Source: Neolentinus lepideus HHB14362 ss-1 (Eukaryota; Basidiomycota; Agaricomycetes; Gloeophyllales; Gloeophyllaceae). From it: a stretch of 64,000 nt of DNA. A model generated the notes under the pieces. That model was not told the DNA's origin and made no database searches. It worked only from the letters and a program-made list of their open reading frames with translations. Shown here piece after piece: positions 34,569 through 45,800 of this stretch; position 1 is the first letter of the stretch, and each line of letters starts with the position of its first letter. The stretch spans positions 140,291-204,290 of the forward strand of contig KV425603.1 in NCBI GenBank assembly GCA_001632425.1, read 5' to 3'. The position numbers were made by a program, and so were the translations under genes.

Positions 34569-36739
34569 CACTGTGAGGCAGGCTCAGCTAGTCATATTAT
34601 GGCTAGCGCTGACTAGTGCTGACAAGGCACAGATAGTCACTCACGAGCGTCTAAGGATCAATGGTACTGGCATCTCAGAACCATTTGGCACGTGGCTATC
34701 CCGGCTTGCCACGAGGCTGACAAGCTGAGATAGTCAATGGAGTATCTAAGGCTGGTTAGGTATAACTAGCTCGACTTGTGAGTGCGTTAACTAGCTCTGC
34801 CCAGCTCTCACTATTCATTCTACATGTTCCATGACTAGGGGTGAGTATCCGTACTTTCTAGGTATATCCTCTTCCTCACGTACTCAGCTGCTAGCACTGT
34901 ATAGTGATATCATCATATTTACTATAATCCATATTAAAATTTCTGCGCAAAATTACATAATAAGTGTGTCTGTATACGATGCATCCTCACTGTGGGTGAC
35001 AGATTGGGGACTGGTTGTATCGAACTTCCGTTGATTGATGCGCATATATGCTCCTGAACAGGGAGTAACACATACATTAAAGGTAGAAGGACCGAAACAG
35101 ACACAAGAAACTCACTAAAGGATGCAAGTGGGTATCCATCTTCTATGTGAACCGATCTGAGTCAGTCTTGACTTGCGCCATTGTCACTGCCCGGAGTGCC
35201 ACGGAAAGCTAGTTCTCCGGCACACTAAACAGAGCAGTCAATATATCCATTGTGAATAGACTTGCGAGATTCTCAGCATACCTTTCGAGTTAGACAGACT
35301 ATAAGACAGGATTAGCAATGTATGTATGTGTATACTTATGCGAACACTTACGCAGCTAGTCTTGTAAAGAGGAGCAGTACTTGTTCGCGTGGGGTCTCTA
35401 TCCCAGACATCCTCTGTCAAAAGCAAAGTACTTAGCGCTAACCAAGGATTGAAGTGCCGACAGAGACAAGATTGAATAAATGTTGCTTGCCAGGGGAGAG
35501 AAGCGCTGTCCATACCTCGTGTGTGCCTCGAGCCCATGCAGTGTCTCCAGATTTCAGTAGCTCCTCTCATTTAGCATGCTCTCGCAGGAGAGACAGACAC
35601 CATTTCACAAGCTCAAAGATACAGTACACGTCGGCAGACGGCTCCATCAGCATCATGAGCACAATCTACGATACGCCGAGCAGCTCCTCAACGGCTGCAT
35701 ATCTAGACTTGCAATGCACTCACCCTAAAAGACATTTTTGCCCTCATTTCATCAGGTATCTTCTCGACCTCTGTCTCTGCAGCTTGTCGATAGCGATCAT
35801 GCATAAATGCGTGCATATCGCGACCACGCTGGACCAGCCACCCTTCCTGGATAGCAGACCACATATGGAGCTTTGGCTGGAAGGACCACTGCCCTCTCAT
35901 CTGCGCTTCGGTATCGTAAGGAATCTGTCAGCATGGTCGTCCTCGTTACCGCTGCCACTGCTCGTGCTAGGGTCCTCCCAGTTAATCAACAGAGCGACCT
36001 CAGTAGCCTTGAAGCTGCCCATCAACGAATCAAGTTAGAGTATGACCACAAATCACTACTCACATTGCGCCGAAGAACGATGTCCAAAGGATGAACCTCC
36101 GGGCCTCATCCGGAAGCTCCCATAGATGCTGGGTCAAGAACAGCGGATCAAAGACAGTCTGCTGGTCCAAGTACGTAGCTTTGATAGCAGGCATATTAAA
36201 CTGCCAGTAATTCCGCTCCCAGCGTCTCTCTTGTCCAAAGTACTCAGAGGTCCTGGTCATGGCAGCAGAAACACTTAGGCTTTGCTAATTGTGGTCTTGT
36301 TATAGCTAGGAATATCTAAGCTCGAGAGATCCAGCTGGTGCACAGCAGAGTGCAGGGATGAGGGGAAGAGAGTAAACAGCGGAGAGTGCAAGTCGGGACT
36401 TAGAGGATTTTATGTGGCTTTCTGAACTCAGACAACAAGTAATGTATTGGATTGGCGTGAATACAAGAGATATAGGCAAGGAAAGCTAGTCAAGTAAGTC
36501 ATAGCGAGTGGCTACTACAGGTGGCGAGTCCTGGGTATGGGTAGGCAGAGCTAGTCAGAACTAGTCATACTTGAGGCTAAGTGAGCTTGACGTGTACGCG
36601 ACTTGCTCACGTGGTCAACCTTAATCGTAAAGTGACTACCTAAAGTAGTCGACGCGAGCGTCTACCTCTGAGTGGTGTTGCAAGGTCAGCGCTAGTCAGC
36701 GCTGGTCGCTACCTGATTAACCAGGCCTGCCGCACAGTG
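34569..36739 (-). mobile_element. CACTA-like element E2, inverted relative to E1
   Basis: Left terminus CACTGTGAGGCAGGCTCAGC, right terminus (minus strand) CACTGTGCGGCAGGCC, flanked by AAT on both sides (34566-34568, 36740-36742). Its left ~400 bp are the inverted counterpart of E1's right end, giving a large palindrome around 33905-34985, and its right end matches E1's left end. It carries a minus-strand spliced frame (35567-36260), placed at the same distance and direction from the shared end as the frame in E1. Confidence 0.65.
35567..36260 (-). CDS. spliced frame inside element E2, unrecognised
   Basis: Starts M-T-R-T-S-E-Y-F-G-Q-E-R-R-W-E-R at 36260. Exon 1 ends L-W-T-S-F-F-G-A-M at a GTGAGT donor. 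Exon 2 reads F-K-A-T-E-V-A-L-L-I-N-W-E-D then, one base out of frame, Q-M-R-G-Q-W-S-F-Q-P-K-L-H-M-W-S. The last exon, I-V-L-M-M-L-M-E-P-S-A-D-V-Y, ends H-A-K-stop at 35567. The shift near 35930 means the copy is broken or misread. I see no known domain. The V-A-L-x-x-x-W-x-D pattern faintly recalls the E1 frame, so the two could be distant relatives encoded by the same transposon family. Confidence 0.35.
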
Positions 36740-38037
36740 AATAAGAGGCTTTGAAGTCAGGGAGGTCCAGTTGACTGACATTTCACAAGTGGCCATCTTG
36801 TCGGCATCATAACGATGATATATGGAGATCAATTTTGTTGTTCAGAGTCTCGTATGAGAGCCAAGATCATGTAGAATTGAATAGAGTGTACCCGGAGACA
36901 GCACGACACCATGGTGGATGGTGAGAATGAGAGGACTGTAGAAGGTGGCGGCGCGCAGAACGTGAAACATCAAAAATGGAGAACTCCGACAGTGACGCTG
37001 ATGATAACTCGGTCAGTTTTCAGTGTTTCCTCGTAAAACTTAGCAGAAGTGTTCACTCGAACTATAGCTTTCAAATGATATATAAATTGCAGTCTAATAT
37101 TAGCTAAGGAGCGAGCAAAAGCCCACTGTCCGAGTAGGCAGTGTGTCCGACTACCTGATCCGCGACAGTAATGGGTGCTGGTGGAGTACAAAGCGGAGGT
37201 ATGATATCACCTTCAAGCTGACGGTAGTCCCGGGTAATTGTGGGAAATGTTTGTAGTATGTCTCCTCACCAGACCATGGGCTACCATTCTATGATGTTAT
37301 TTGCCACAAGTCCCTAGGATTCTTGCATGCCAGTGTCTTGCTTGCACGTGGACTGAGATTGTGGCATGCGACACTTCAGTTACTGTTGGAATGTAGCCTA
37401 TGAGTCCAATTCGACATAAGTTACTTTTTGGTAAATATAGCTCTCTTTTCGTCTCAGAAGTTGATGGACCACGTGTTACGTACAAAGACTTTTTCGACGC
37501 GCATCTCTCTTTTCCCTTCAATTCGTTTACACATTCAGAACTGAGGGGTATGTTGTTTTTCCTTTTCTTACTATATAAACTTTACTTACTTGCCTGTAGT
37601 ACTACTCCAAAAGGTCTGTCTCACAGTAATTCAGTTCATTTACACATTCAGAACTGAGGGTACTACTCCAAAAGTTACAGCGTGACATTTCACGTGATCC
37701 AATTTCCTCGCGTGACATTCCAGTGTGAGCGGACATACACCGACGCGCGAGCCTTTGTCGGCCCGTCCCCATTCTCTCTACTTAACTATCATCCATTCTA
37801 GTTCCATGATATAATTTGTTAGTCAGGACCCCCAAATGGGTGTGCTACGACGGAAACTGTTCTGTACTGTGGCAATGCAGTCGCTTCGTTTTATGGAACT
37901 GTCAGACGAAGAAGGTCAATATTGTAAACTCTTTTGGAAACACTACGAGGATGTGCGCGCGAAGATCGTCATTCAAACTGTCAGCACGAAGAATACAGAA
38001 TTCATACCCGCCTGCAAAACGATAAGATATCTTCCCG
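36740..38037. other. 1.3 kb without a supported gene
   Basis: A direct repeat of about 30 bp (core TTTACACATTCAGAACTGAGG) occurs at 37524-37544 and again near 37637-37657, each followed within about 120 bp by GTACTACTCCAAAAG words. Only small overlapping frames are present. Confidence 0.4.
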
Positions 38038-38887
38038 TCATATGTTGCCCTGAGCGGCAATGAAGTGCTTTCTAAACCGAGTAATCTCGACGCTAGGCGA
38101 GTGGGCAAAAGATATTGCGCTGGTATTCTGTGCTCTGGCCGTAGCAACGTCTACTTTCTCTGAAGACAAGCACGCCACGCGGACGACTTCCATCACAAAC
38201 TTCTCCAGAGTCAGGTACTCTGATGCTTCCAAAGCCTGAAATATATGAGGATTTTGGAAATTTAGTGATATGAACTTGAAGAACACACTTTCGTTACATC
38301 GGAGATCAGGTTAGCCCAATCGAGACCACCAAATTTAGCGACCGACTGTTGGACGATCTCTATATTTACAATGACACGCTGCTTGGCCAGGCACTCTGGT
38401 GGGTTCACGCCGATGATAACTCCTAATGTGAGGTCTTTGACGAACCACCATACTTCCTGTTCAAGTTGCTTGACATGGGGTTGTGTCCTGGTGACTTGGG
38501 ACATCCCAAGTCCATCTGCCAATAGGATTGCTTTCGGAGCCTCAACGTGAATTCGGACTTCTTGGGCGTTATATCTGCCAGCAATAGAACGAGAGTGGAT
38601 GAGAGTGAGCGTGGCTACACCGTAGAGGTTGCCGGAAATCTCTATGTCCTTTATTGTTTCCTCGAAGACTTGTGCGACGGATTTACTGAGGTGCCGTAGT
38701 TGACTGTATCGTTGACGTCATCGGAAGAACCTACTTTATCGAGGGATAGCGGCTTGAGGAGGCCTATGCCAATGTCAAGCAGCAGCGGTTGCGCTCGCGA
38801 ACGGCCCCAGCAGTCGGGCCCGATATTGGCTGACACGGATAGTGATTTGATGGAGACGATGTCTCTTGCTTGCGAGTCTTGCTTCAT
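38038..38887 (-). pseudogene. FolB-like dihydroneopterin aldolase, two DHNA domains, one-base frameshift
   Basis: Start M-K-Q-D-S-Q-A-R-D-I-V-S-I-K-S-L at 38887. Domain 1 shows R-S-R-A-Q-P-L-L-L-D-I and D-V-N-D-T-V-N-Y-G-T, where the frame breaks at about 38690. It resumes one frame over with L-S-K-S-V-A-Q-V-F-E-E-T-I. Domain 2 follows (E-C-L-A-K-Q-R-V-I-V-N-I-E-I; L-T-L-E-K-F-V-M-E-V-V-R-V-A), with one normal intron near 38290 and a stop at 38038. This matches the tandem DHNA region at the N-terminus of fungal Fol1, but no HPPK or DHPS domain follows. DHNA converts dihydroneopterin to 6-hydroxymethyldihydropterin in folate synthesis. The break sits at a CC run where CCC would restore the frame, so an assembly error is as likely as a real pseudogene. 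Confidence 0.7.
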
Positions 38888-39729
38888 TCCTGTCTCATTG
38901 TGGTGTAAGTGAACGCTGAGGAAGAAAAGAGAGGAAGAGACATTAACTGTGATTATGATTCTTTTGCAATTCTACACGATGCCGATATATGCAGAGAAAA
39001 TTTAGATTATGAGGATAAGCCTGAGACTGTCCGTATCTGCAACGCCTTACAAATCCTTATACAGGTATAGGCAGCTATGTTCTCGTAATTTGATCTTTAT
39101 TTCGCAGGTGGGAAGTCAGGGGAGCTTGGAACTCGCTGTCTCCGCTGTCGAGATTCGAGATCCGTACGTGCTCCACCTCTATGAAAGGGTCAGTCCTAGC
39201 CAAGCATGATGAGACGATGTTGCATGCCTTTATGCGACACTAGTATCTGTGCTCGTGGTGGCGTCCTTAGCGATATGTGTGATATAACTACCCAAAGCTA
39301 AAACATTCGCTCGGTGCTTGCCGATGCAGAGAACGAACTATAGAGAGGAATTACGCAGCCTCTCTGTCATACCAACCGTACGAGCATAACAGAGATGCAA
39401 CTCGCAAATCGTCCAAGGAATGTGAGCCGTGCAGGGTACTACCAACAGAATTACCAACTAGACGGTGAATTAAGGATATTATACATGCTCTATAGAGCAA
39501 AAATTGCCGTAATGTAGCGGAACATCAAACTGCTACGGGATGTTTCATCTCGAGCGGGTGGAACGTGTATGACAAGGAAGAGAGGGAAAGCGTCTCAGCA
39601 CACACGTGAGGACCTACGCAGACATGAAGCACACTCGCGACGTCGCCGACGTAGATCTACTTGTTCTTGGACATTCTAGGGAAGGCAGTACCAATTATTA
39701 CAGTACCAGTATGAAGGTATGTTTGTCAC
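38888..39729. other. about 840 bp without a supported gene
   Basis: A 66-codon plus-strand frame (39009-39209) may be chance. The region should contain the FolB-like promoter and the uS19m 3' end. Confidence 0.4.
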
Positions 39730-40105
39730 TCACTTGTAGGTGAACTTCTTCTTCGTGTGCGAGAACTCTCCTAGCTTGTGCCCTACCATGTCCTGCGTAA
39801 CCTGCACTGGGACGTAGTCCTTCCCATTGTGCACCATAAACCTCACGCTATATACAGCGTTTAGTAGCTACTCAAACAAACGGTCAAGAACCTTGATCCA
39901 CGTACCCCACGAAGTTAGGGAGAATCGTGCATGACCGTGCCTGCGTCTTTATGGGAACATTGTTTTGCAGCGCCTCCCGTAAGTTGGGAAAGGCGACAAA
40001 GTACGGACCTATTCATCAATGTCAACCTTCAGTCTTCTAGAAAAGAACAAAACACGCACCTTTCCAAGCTGAGCGTCCAGAAAGAACGGCCAATGAGGGA
40101 CGCAT
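39730..40105 (-). CDS. RSM19: mitochondrial small-subunit ribosomal protein uS19m
   Basis: Three exons give about 88 residues. Exon 1 is [15 protein letters not shown], joined across an intron to G-P-Y-F-V, forming the W-K-G-P-Y-F hallmark of uS19. Then T-I-L-P-N-F-V-G, a second intron, [14 protein letters not shown], and the diagnostic [16 protein letters not shown]. Length is right for bacterial-type/mitochondrial S19, not the longer cytosolic uS19. It binds 16S-type rRNA in the head of the mitoribosomal small subunit. Stop TGA at 39730. Divergent with the NCS1 permease. Confidence 0.88.
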
Positions 40106-40336
40106 TGAGATCGTTGAAGCAAAGGGTATATACGTGAGAACCCGGACACAAAGAGGAAGTTGAGATTCTCACGCTTCCCCGGCTTTGGATAAGATCATCA
40201 GAAAATAATCTGCGATCGCCGATGGCGAGTCGTAGTACCAGTTGCTCGTAATAGTCACAGTATCGGTTTTACTGGCAGCCACGTATCCTGCAGCTGGTAA
40301 AGTGTAGCTACCAACTCCTCTAGAGATATCACAAAG
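40106..40336. promoter_or_regulatory. shared divergent promoter, uS19m / NCS1 permease
   Basis: 231 bp between the two start codons. No specific operator recognised; shared control is inferred only from spacing. Confidence 0.45.
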
Positions 40337-43076
40337 ATGAGTCTAGCAGGATTGGGTCTGCTACTTCGCGTCTTGACGGTATGCTTTTCTGGAGCAAACT
40401 ACGAGGCGCAGGTTGATCAATATTCCTATACTAGGTTTCATCGGACGCTTCCCCGTACCAAAATGCTGATGTTCTGCCTCTCCCTCCGTCACGCCGGACA
40501 TGGTCAAAGAAGATATTTGCGTTCTTCTGGGTGTCTACTGGTCGGTCTCGATCTGTACGAGGAATAATGAAACTGATCATAACAAAATACCAGCGATCAA
40601 TATTGCTGAGTGGTCAGGGGCTTCTGCAGGATGTCCGTATACTAGCGCATTATTTTATTGTCTCTTGCCTAGCTAATCACTGGTCGCAGTGGCTATCGGC
40701 TTAACTGTCGGACAAGCCATCGCTGGTAGGTTGTCCTTCTGCCAGCCATTGAATCAACATTAACAACCTCTAGTTAATCTTATCAGCACACTGATGTAAG
40801 TTCTGTAATTCATATGTGTCCAGTAGATGACTTACGTTGATGGCAGAATAACGCTCGCACTTGTAATCAATGGACACGGTGGCGGAAAATGGCATGTACC
40901 CTTCGTGAGTCTCACCCTCTGTGAGCAAACCCGAAACGATCTTGAGGACATCCCAGGCTGTTATTAATCGGGCCGCTTGGGGCATGTGAGTCCTTGTCGC
41001 TACGCAATTTGCTTGTAACACTGGCGGACCATATTGCAGACGTGGATCCTGGTTCGCCCTACTCAACCGCATAATTCTATCATGCTGTTGGTATGGCGTC
41101 GAAGGCTGGTACGGCGGTCAGATGGTCAAGATCATGATTGGCGCAATATGGCGTAAGCTTAGATTTGTAAGGCGTTAGACATGCTTTGCTCATCGGAGTC
41201 TAGCCAGTTTCTATCATATGAAGAACACATTTGGTCCCGGAGCGGCCATGGAGACCAATGAATTTAGTGTGTCCAAGATTTGAAGGCGTATCGCACTTTC
41301 TAATAGTGTCATGTCACAGTATCGTTCATCATCTTCTGGATCGTTTCCCTCCCAATCTTCCTCCTCAAACCAGAACAGTACGCGCCCATCTTCTCTAAAA
41401 GAAAATCACACCGCTCATCAAATACAGCTACCGCATCCCCGCAGTTGTCTCTTCCGTAGTAGTCACCATAGCCGCTCTAGCCATCTTCATCTGGGCGTTA
41501 GCGAAGCAAGGTAATGCCGGCCCCTTGTGGTCAAGACCACAGGAGATCTATGGTGTCCCGAAATTGGAAGGCGCACAGCTGAGCTGGGCAATGATGAGGA
41601 TTATTACTAGTGGTATTGGAGGATGGGCTGGAGGCGTAAGTGCCATAGATTGTCTTACAACGAGCTCAGTGACGATTTTGCTGAATTCGATTCTGGATAT
41701 GTAGATTCTGTATCAGAGTGGTAAGCGGTCCCACCAATGGATAATAAGGTATCTGGACTCACGGTAGAAGATTTCTCCCGGTATGCGATCAACTCCGGGG
41801 ACCAGATGTGGGGCCAGATATTCATCATCCCCGTCTGCTTGTTTGGGTCCAACCTACTTGGTCTTATCACAACGTCGTGCGCATGGGGTCTTTATCCGGA
41901 TGAGCCCCTGCTTTGGTCAGTAATTTCAAGCTGTTTCTGGACACTATGATGGTGAAGCCGTGAGCTGCAGGAGGCTGTATGATTTATTGCAAGCTATTCA
42001 GGAGCATGGAGGGAACGGGACGCGGGCGGCGGTGTTCTTCGCTGCGTTCGCGTTCTTCCTTTCACAGATGTCCGTGAACGTAAGTAGCATCAGTCTGTTC
42101 TCGCCTGGAGCTTTCTGTCTAACACTACGTTAGGTTGTGGCATGCGGCGTCGTTGGAGGCATGGATCTGGCAGCTTTATTGCCCAGGCGAGTCAGCTGAC
42201 AACTTACTACTCACGACGCCGCTTACCGGAAGTCCAGGTTCCTCAATATTCGTCGAGGATCATTCATAATCGCCATCATAGGCATATGTATCAATCCTTG
42301 GAGAATTTTGAATGTTCGTATCCGTCGATGCGCACACACATTACATCATTTCATCTTGTTTACTTTAGACCGCCAACTCGTTCATATCGGCTATCTCAGC
42401 GTATGCCGTATTCCTCGGTCCTCTTACCGGAATTATGGTTGTAAGTCCAACGAGATGAATTCCGGGAAGGTTGTGTCCAATGATGGTAATCAGGCCGATT
42501 ATCATATCCTGAGAAGGCGGCGCTTGAAGCTGTCCCACCTGTATCTGCCCAATCCGGCTAGTGATTATTGGTATGATCCTGCTGTTTCGATGTTTTCGTA
42601 GGTAGTTGACTCGTATATCAGGTTCTGGCACGGCTTGAATTGGCGCGCACCTGTTGCGTGGGTTCTGGTGAGTTATCTTTCATGAACGTGATCGGGCAAA
42701 AGACTAACAACGATCTTCAGGGTGTCTTTCCCAGCATGCCAGGTTTCGCAGCATCCGTCACACCTGCCTCGGTCCAAGTTAATTCAGGTTGGACGTACGT
42801 CCCCCCCCTTCCCTTCTAAATGCCCTCCATTTATCGTTAACTCCGATGCGATTCTATAGTCACGTCTACTACATGTCATGGCTCCTCAGCTTCTTCATCA
42901 GCGGCACGGTGTGGATGCTACTCAACACGCTATGCCCCCCTCCGGGTGTTGGCGAAGTGGATGGAAAGGATGTGTACGGGACGTTCGGGCCGGCGGAGGA
43001 GGAGGACATGAAGGAGGACATGAAGGAAAGGGAGGAGCTGAAGCTCCAGATGTCGGTGTCGCAGCTGTATCCTTGA
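40337..43076 (+). CDS. NCS1-family nucleobase (uracil/allantoin/uridine-type) permease
   Basis: Starts M-S-L-A-G-L-G-L-L-L-R-V-L-T, then N-A-D-V-L-P-L-P-P-S-R-R-T-W, the conserved NCS1 N-terminal signature. Helices with I-N-I-A-E-W-S-G-A-S-A, A-I-G-L-T-V-G-Q-A-I, L-V-I-N-G-H, G-S-W-F-A-L-L-N-R-I-I-L-S, D-F-S-R-Y-A, G-P-L-T-G-I-M-V then A-D-Y-H-I-L-R-R-R-R-L-K-L-S-H-L-Y follow. The C-terminal hallmark is F-P-S-M-P-G-F-A-A-S-V-T-P, with a charged tail ending S-Q-L-Y-P-stop at 43076. About 12 helices and 14 introns, one with a GC donor (42187-42237, GCGAGT). The frame slips by one base at about 41398-41406 next to an AAAA run; one more A would rejoin it. The plasma-membrane proton symport role is known for the family; the substrate is not predictable here. 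Confidence 0.83.
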
Positions 43077-43220
43077 TGAAAACTGACTATTACAGAGTGC
43101 ACGGGACAGTGGAATTTAGGCTGTCCTTTTGCTCGTTCTGTACACGTTAAGCTGATATAATCTAACGAACGATTGATTAAATATTGACGCAAGTCAATAT
43201 AACTGATCGGCCGATGCTAT

Positions 43221-43520
43221 TTATGAAGGCCAAAGTCTCGTAACTGACCACTCCATAACATACGACCGCCACTTTCGCACAACGTCCACCTGCTCGACGT
43301 TCACGCTCCTTTTATCAAACACCCCGCCACCCCAGAACGCTGCCCGGTTCTCGGGTAAGTGGCAGTACATCTGCATCCCTTTCGTTCCCAGCATGATCCT
43401 TCTTCCTAACCTGATGATCGAACCAGGTTCTGGAGACAGTAGGAAGGCTAGGCGACGAGCAAGGTCACGCTGTTCGGCCCCCCGTGTAGAGGTGGAACAT
43501 TAAAGAAGCACGGATGACGG
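43221..43520 (-). pseudogene. C-terminal fragment of a class I methyltransferase-like protein
   Basis: Minus-strand frame without an internal start: G-A-E-Q-R-D-L-A-R-R-L-A-F-L-L-S-P-E-P-G-S, then M-Q-M-Y-C-H-L-P-E-N and G-G-G-V-F-D-K-R-S-V-N-V-E, ending R-L-W-P-S-stop at 43221. This resembles the C-terminus of a basidiomycete SAM-dependent methyltransferase family (LSPxPGS and the CHSPE…W…VFxKG pattern). Just upstream, S-L-M-F-H-L-Y-T fits the same family one frame over, separated by a GGGGGG run at about 43478. No catalytic SAM-binding motif was found further upstream, so this seems to be a remnant or an incompletely visible gene. Confidence 0.42.
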
Positions 43521-44524
43521 ATGCATGAGCATGAAGAGGGGTCAGTGACCTTATTAAGGACAACACCGAAAACACGCTGATGGCGGGTTAACTGACTCGG
43601 TGAAGTCGACATGCTTAGCTATATATGCGGGGATGGATATATCTACCGCAGTGACATTAAATCGCCGGGTGACAACCCAGGGGAGAACCCTCACCTCATA
43701 GGCTTTCTATTGCACCGCAATGATGTGCGATTCGAGGTCACCGTCGATCTCTATACCCGTCTGGCTCTTCAGGAATGCCGCTTTATCTTCATTCGGAGAA
43801 AACAGACCGGTCCAGCGATAACTTTGACCCTAGGACTTCGAGAGGCATTGCTAGTCACGGCGACGAGGAATTCTAGTCATCAATCCATGGCCTATTCAGC
43901 GGCACTAATTGGTGGATCTATTTACGTCGCATTATCGGCGGAGGAGCCAATATAGCAGGAAACAACCCAGGCCAATGACTACGGGAACGTTATACCTTTC
44001 CCAAGATCTTCCAATGATCAGAGCAACCAGCTCTACATGCACTGCATTCATTGAGTGGCATGCAAATATACCTCCCGGTGGGAGTTCCGCAGTGCAACAC
44101 CGTCTTCCATGCCAACGTCTGCTTTGCATTGCCGCTTTCCAGCGATTATTCGACGACACAGCAGCCATCCATGACTAGTTGAGATTGCCGCCAAAAGCCC
44201 AAGATCGAATGACCGTTTGGAACCTACTCATCACGTTTCAGAGATCGTTGTCGACTGAGGTGATGAAGAGGTAGATACTCTGTGGTGCTTGATTTCAACT
44301 CCACTCTTACTATGACCTTACCCTGGAATGTCTTGTGCATATTTCTTGACTGATATATGTACGACAGAAGAAGCTTGACATTCTCGGTATGTCACTGCAA
44401 ATCAGACCTAATTTCTCCAGATATACTCTACAGAACATTCTGCCCACATACGCCCGTTACAAGATAAAGCTTCGACTTGCGACCATTTTGTGGACTTCAG
44501 TCTTCAGTAGCGTTCCGGAAGAAA
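43521..44524. other. about 1 kb, no firm gene
   Basis: Two opposing frames (43611-43955 plus, 43932-44168 minus) each have protein-like stretches, the minus one ending in a hydrophobic segment (V-V-I-G-L-G-C-F-L-L-Y-W-L-L). Neither has a family match or partner exons. Confidence 0.35.
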
Positions 44525-45205
44525 TTCGGTGGTAAGTTACCGGGAGGTAAATAACTGGTAAGTTACCGGTAAGTTACGGTAAGTTACAGGGACCAATGTA
44601 AGTAGAGTAAGTTATTGTTCACGGGTTTCCAAGGACGAGATCTAGAGTCGCATCAAATCCGGCCTGGTTCCAACCTAAGTTCTAACAGCTGTAGCATACA
44701 ATAGACGGGGTCTGTAAACTTAAATAAAATGGCAAATTTGTGACATTGAATATACTGCGCCTAGGCGTAGCTGCGTAGCAGATGGATTATTGAGCGACCA
44801 TATTAACCGACCATGGCAAGCAGAGAGACAATCCTCTGATTTGTCCCCCCATAAACCACATCGGGAAACGTGAATATCTCCGACCGGAGACGGTTTCTCC
44901 GCAACTCCGCCACGTGCCAGATGGAGCTCCCGTAGAAGTACAAGGTATTGGCAGATGAACCACTATCTGATATTTACCCTGCTTCTCCTGATGCGCAGGA
45001 TGAGGTTTCTGATGATTTTACCGACGAGGATAGTGCTTTGGGCTGGTTGTAGCAGCGTTTTGGCTTATTTACCATTTTTGACAGTTTCTTACCTTTTTTT
45101 TTTACCTTTTTTTACGGTAATTTACCGCGGAGGTAACTTACTGTAAGTTACATAGGTAAACAATACCTCTGGGGACCTCGGAGTAAGTTACCAGTAAGTT
45201 ACTGG
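44525..45205. repeat. GTAAGTTAC-rich repeat unit, MITE-like
   Basis: Clusters of GTAAGTTAC / GGTAAGTTACC occur at 44532-44590 (four copies) and again at 45128-45205 (four copies, one as GTAACTTAC). The near-palindromic word marks both ends of a ~680 bp stretch whose middle is A+T-rich and non-coding. This suggests a small non-autonomous element with subterminal repeats. No target-site duplication could be defined. Confidence 0.45.
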
Positions 45206-45787
45206 CCTGGGCTTTTTTTCCCGAACGCTAGTCTTCAGCCAGGTAGTTTTGAGATATGATGGAAGTTATTGGACCAAAGCTTTATCTTCCTCGCCCTGTT
45301 TCAACAAGGCAATCCATATCAATTTGACTTCATAGCGAGTTCATAGAAAATCCCGAGTGCACAGATTTCATTCCAAAACTTTGTTTTATAGGGTACGGGG
45401 AATAATTCATGTATTATTTACATTGTTATTAACACATGTTAATAACGAGGGCTGGATGGGCCAGTACATAGAGCTGTTATTAATTGTTAAAAATTCCTGT
45501 GCGCATGCCCCTCCCTCTGGAGGTTAATGTCTGTCTATGAGGTCTCTGCCGAGTGGTCCATGGACTACTACGTGAAGGAAGCAGTGAATTCTCCTCAGAG
45601 GAAGGCTCAGCTAGCCAGATTCTGGTTTGATCTGAACTCAGTGTACCTGAGAGACTTGCTCTCATTAGAGCCTGCCAGTATGTCTACAGTCACTGATAAG
45701 CAGCAGGCACTGAGGGAGCCCTCAGCGCAGTGGCGAAACCAGGCGCTGTAGATTGGGATTGGTGATGTAAACGTATTTTTAACAAGC

Positions 45788-45800
45788 TTTTCATTTTTCA
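45788..45800. repeat. LINE target-site duplication, left copy
   Basis: TTTTCATTTTTCA, 13 bp, identical to 58058-58070. It abuts a T-run at 45801-45812 that is the LINE poly(A) tail read on the plus strand. Confidence 0.8.

Noticed and set aside
31132..36739. A single 5.6 kb transposon with long terminal inverted repeats
   Set aside because: Two extra CACTG-type termini at 34252 and 34569, each beside AAT and facing each other, are better explained by two oppositely oriented copies.
43611..44168. Opposing 114- and 78-codon frames
   Set aside because: The hydrophobic end of the minus frame is suggestive, but there is no partner exon or family match.
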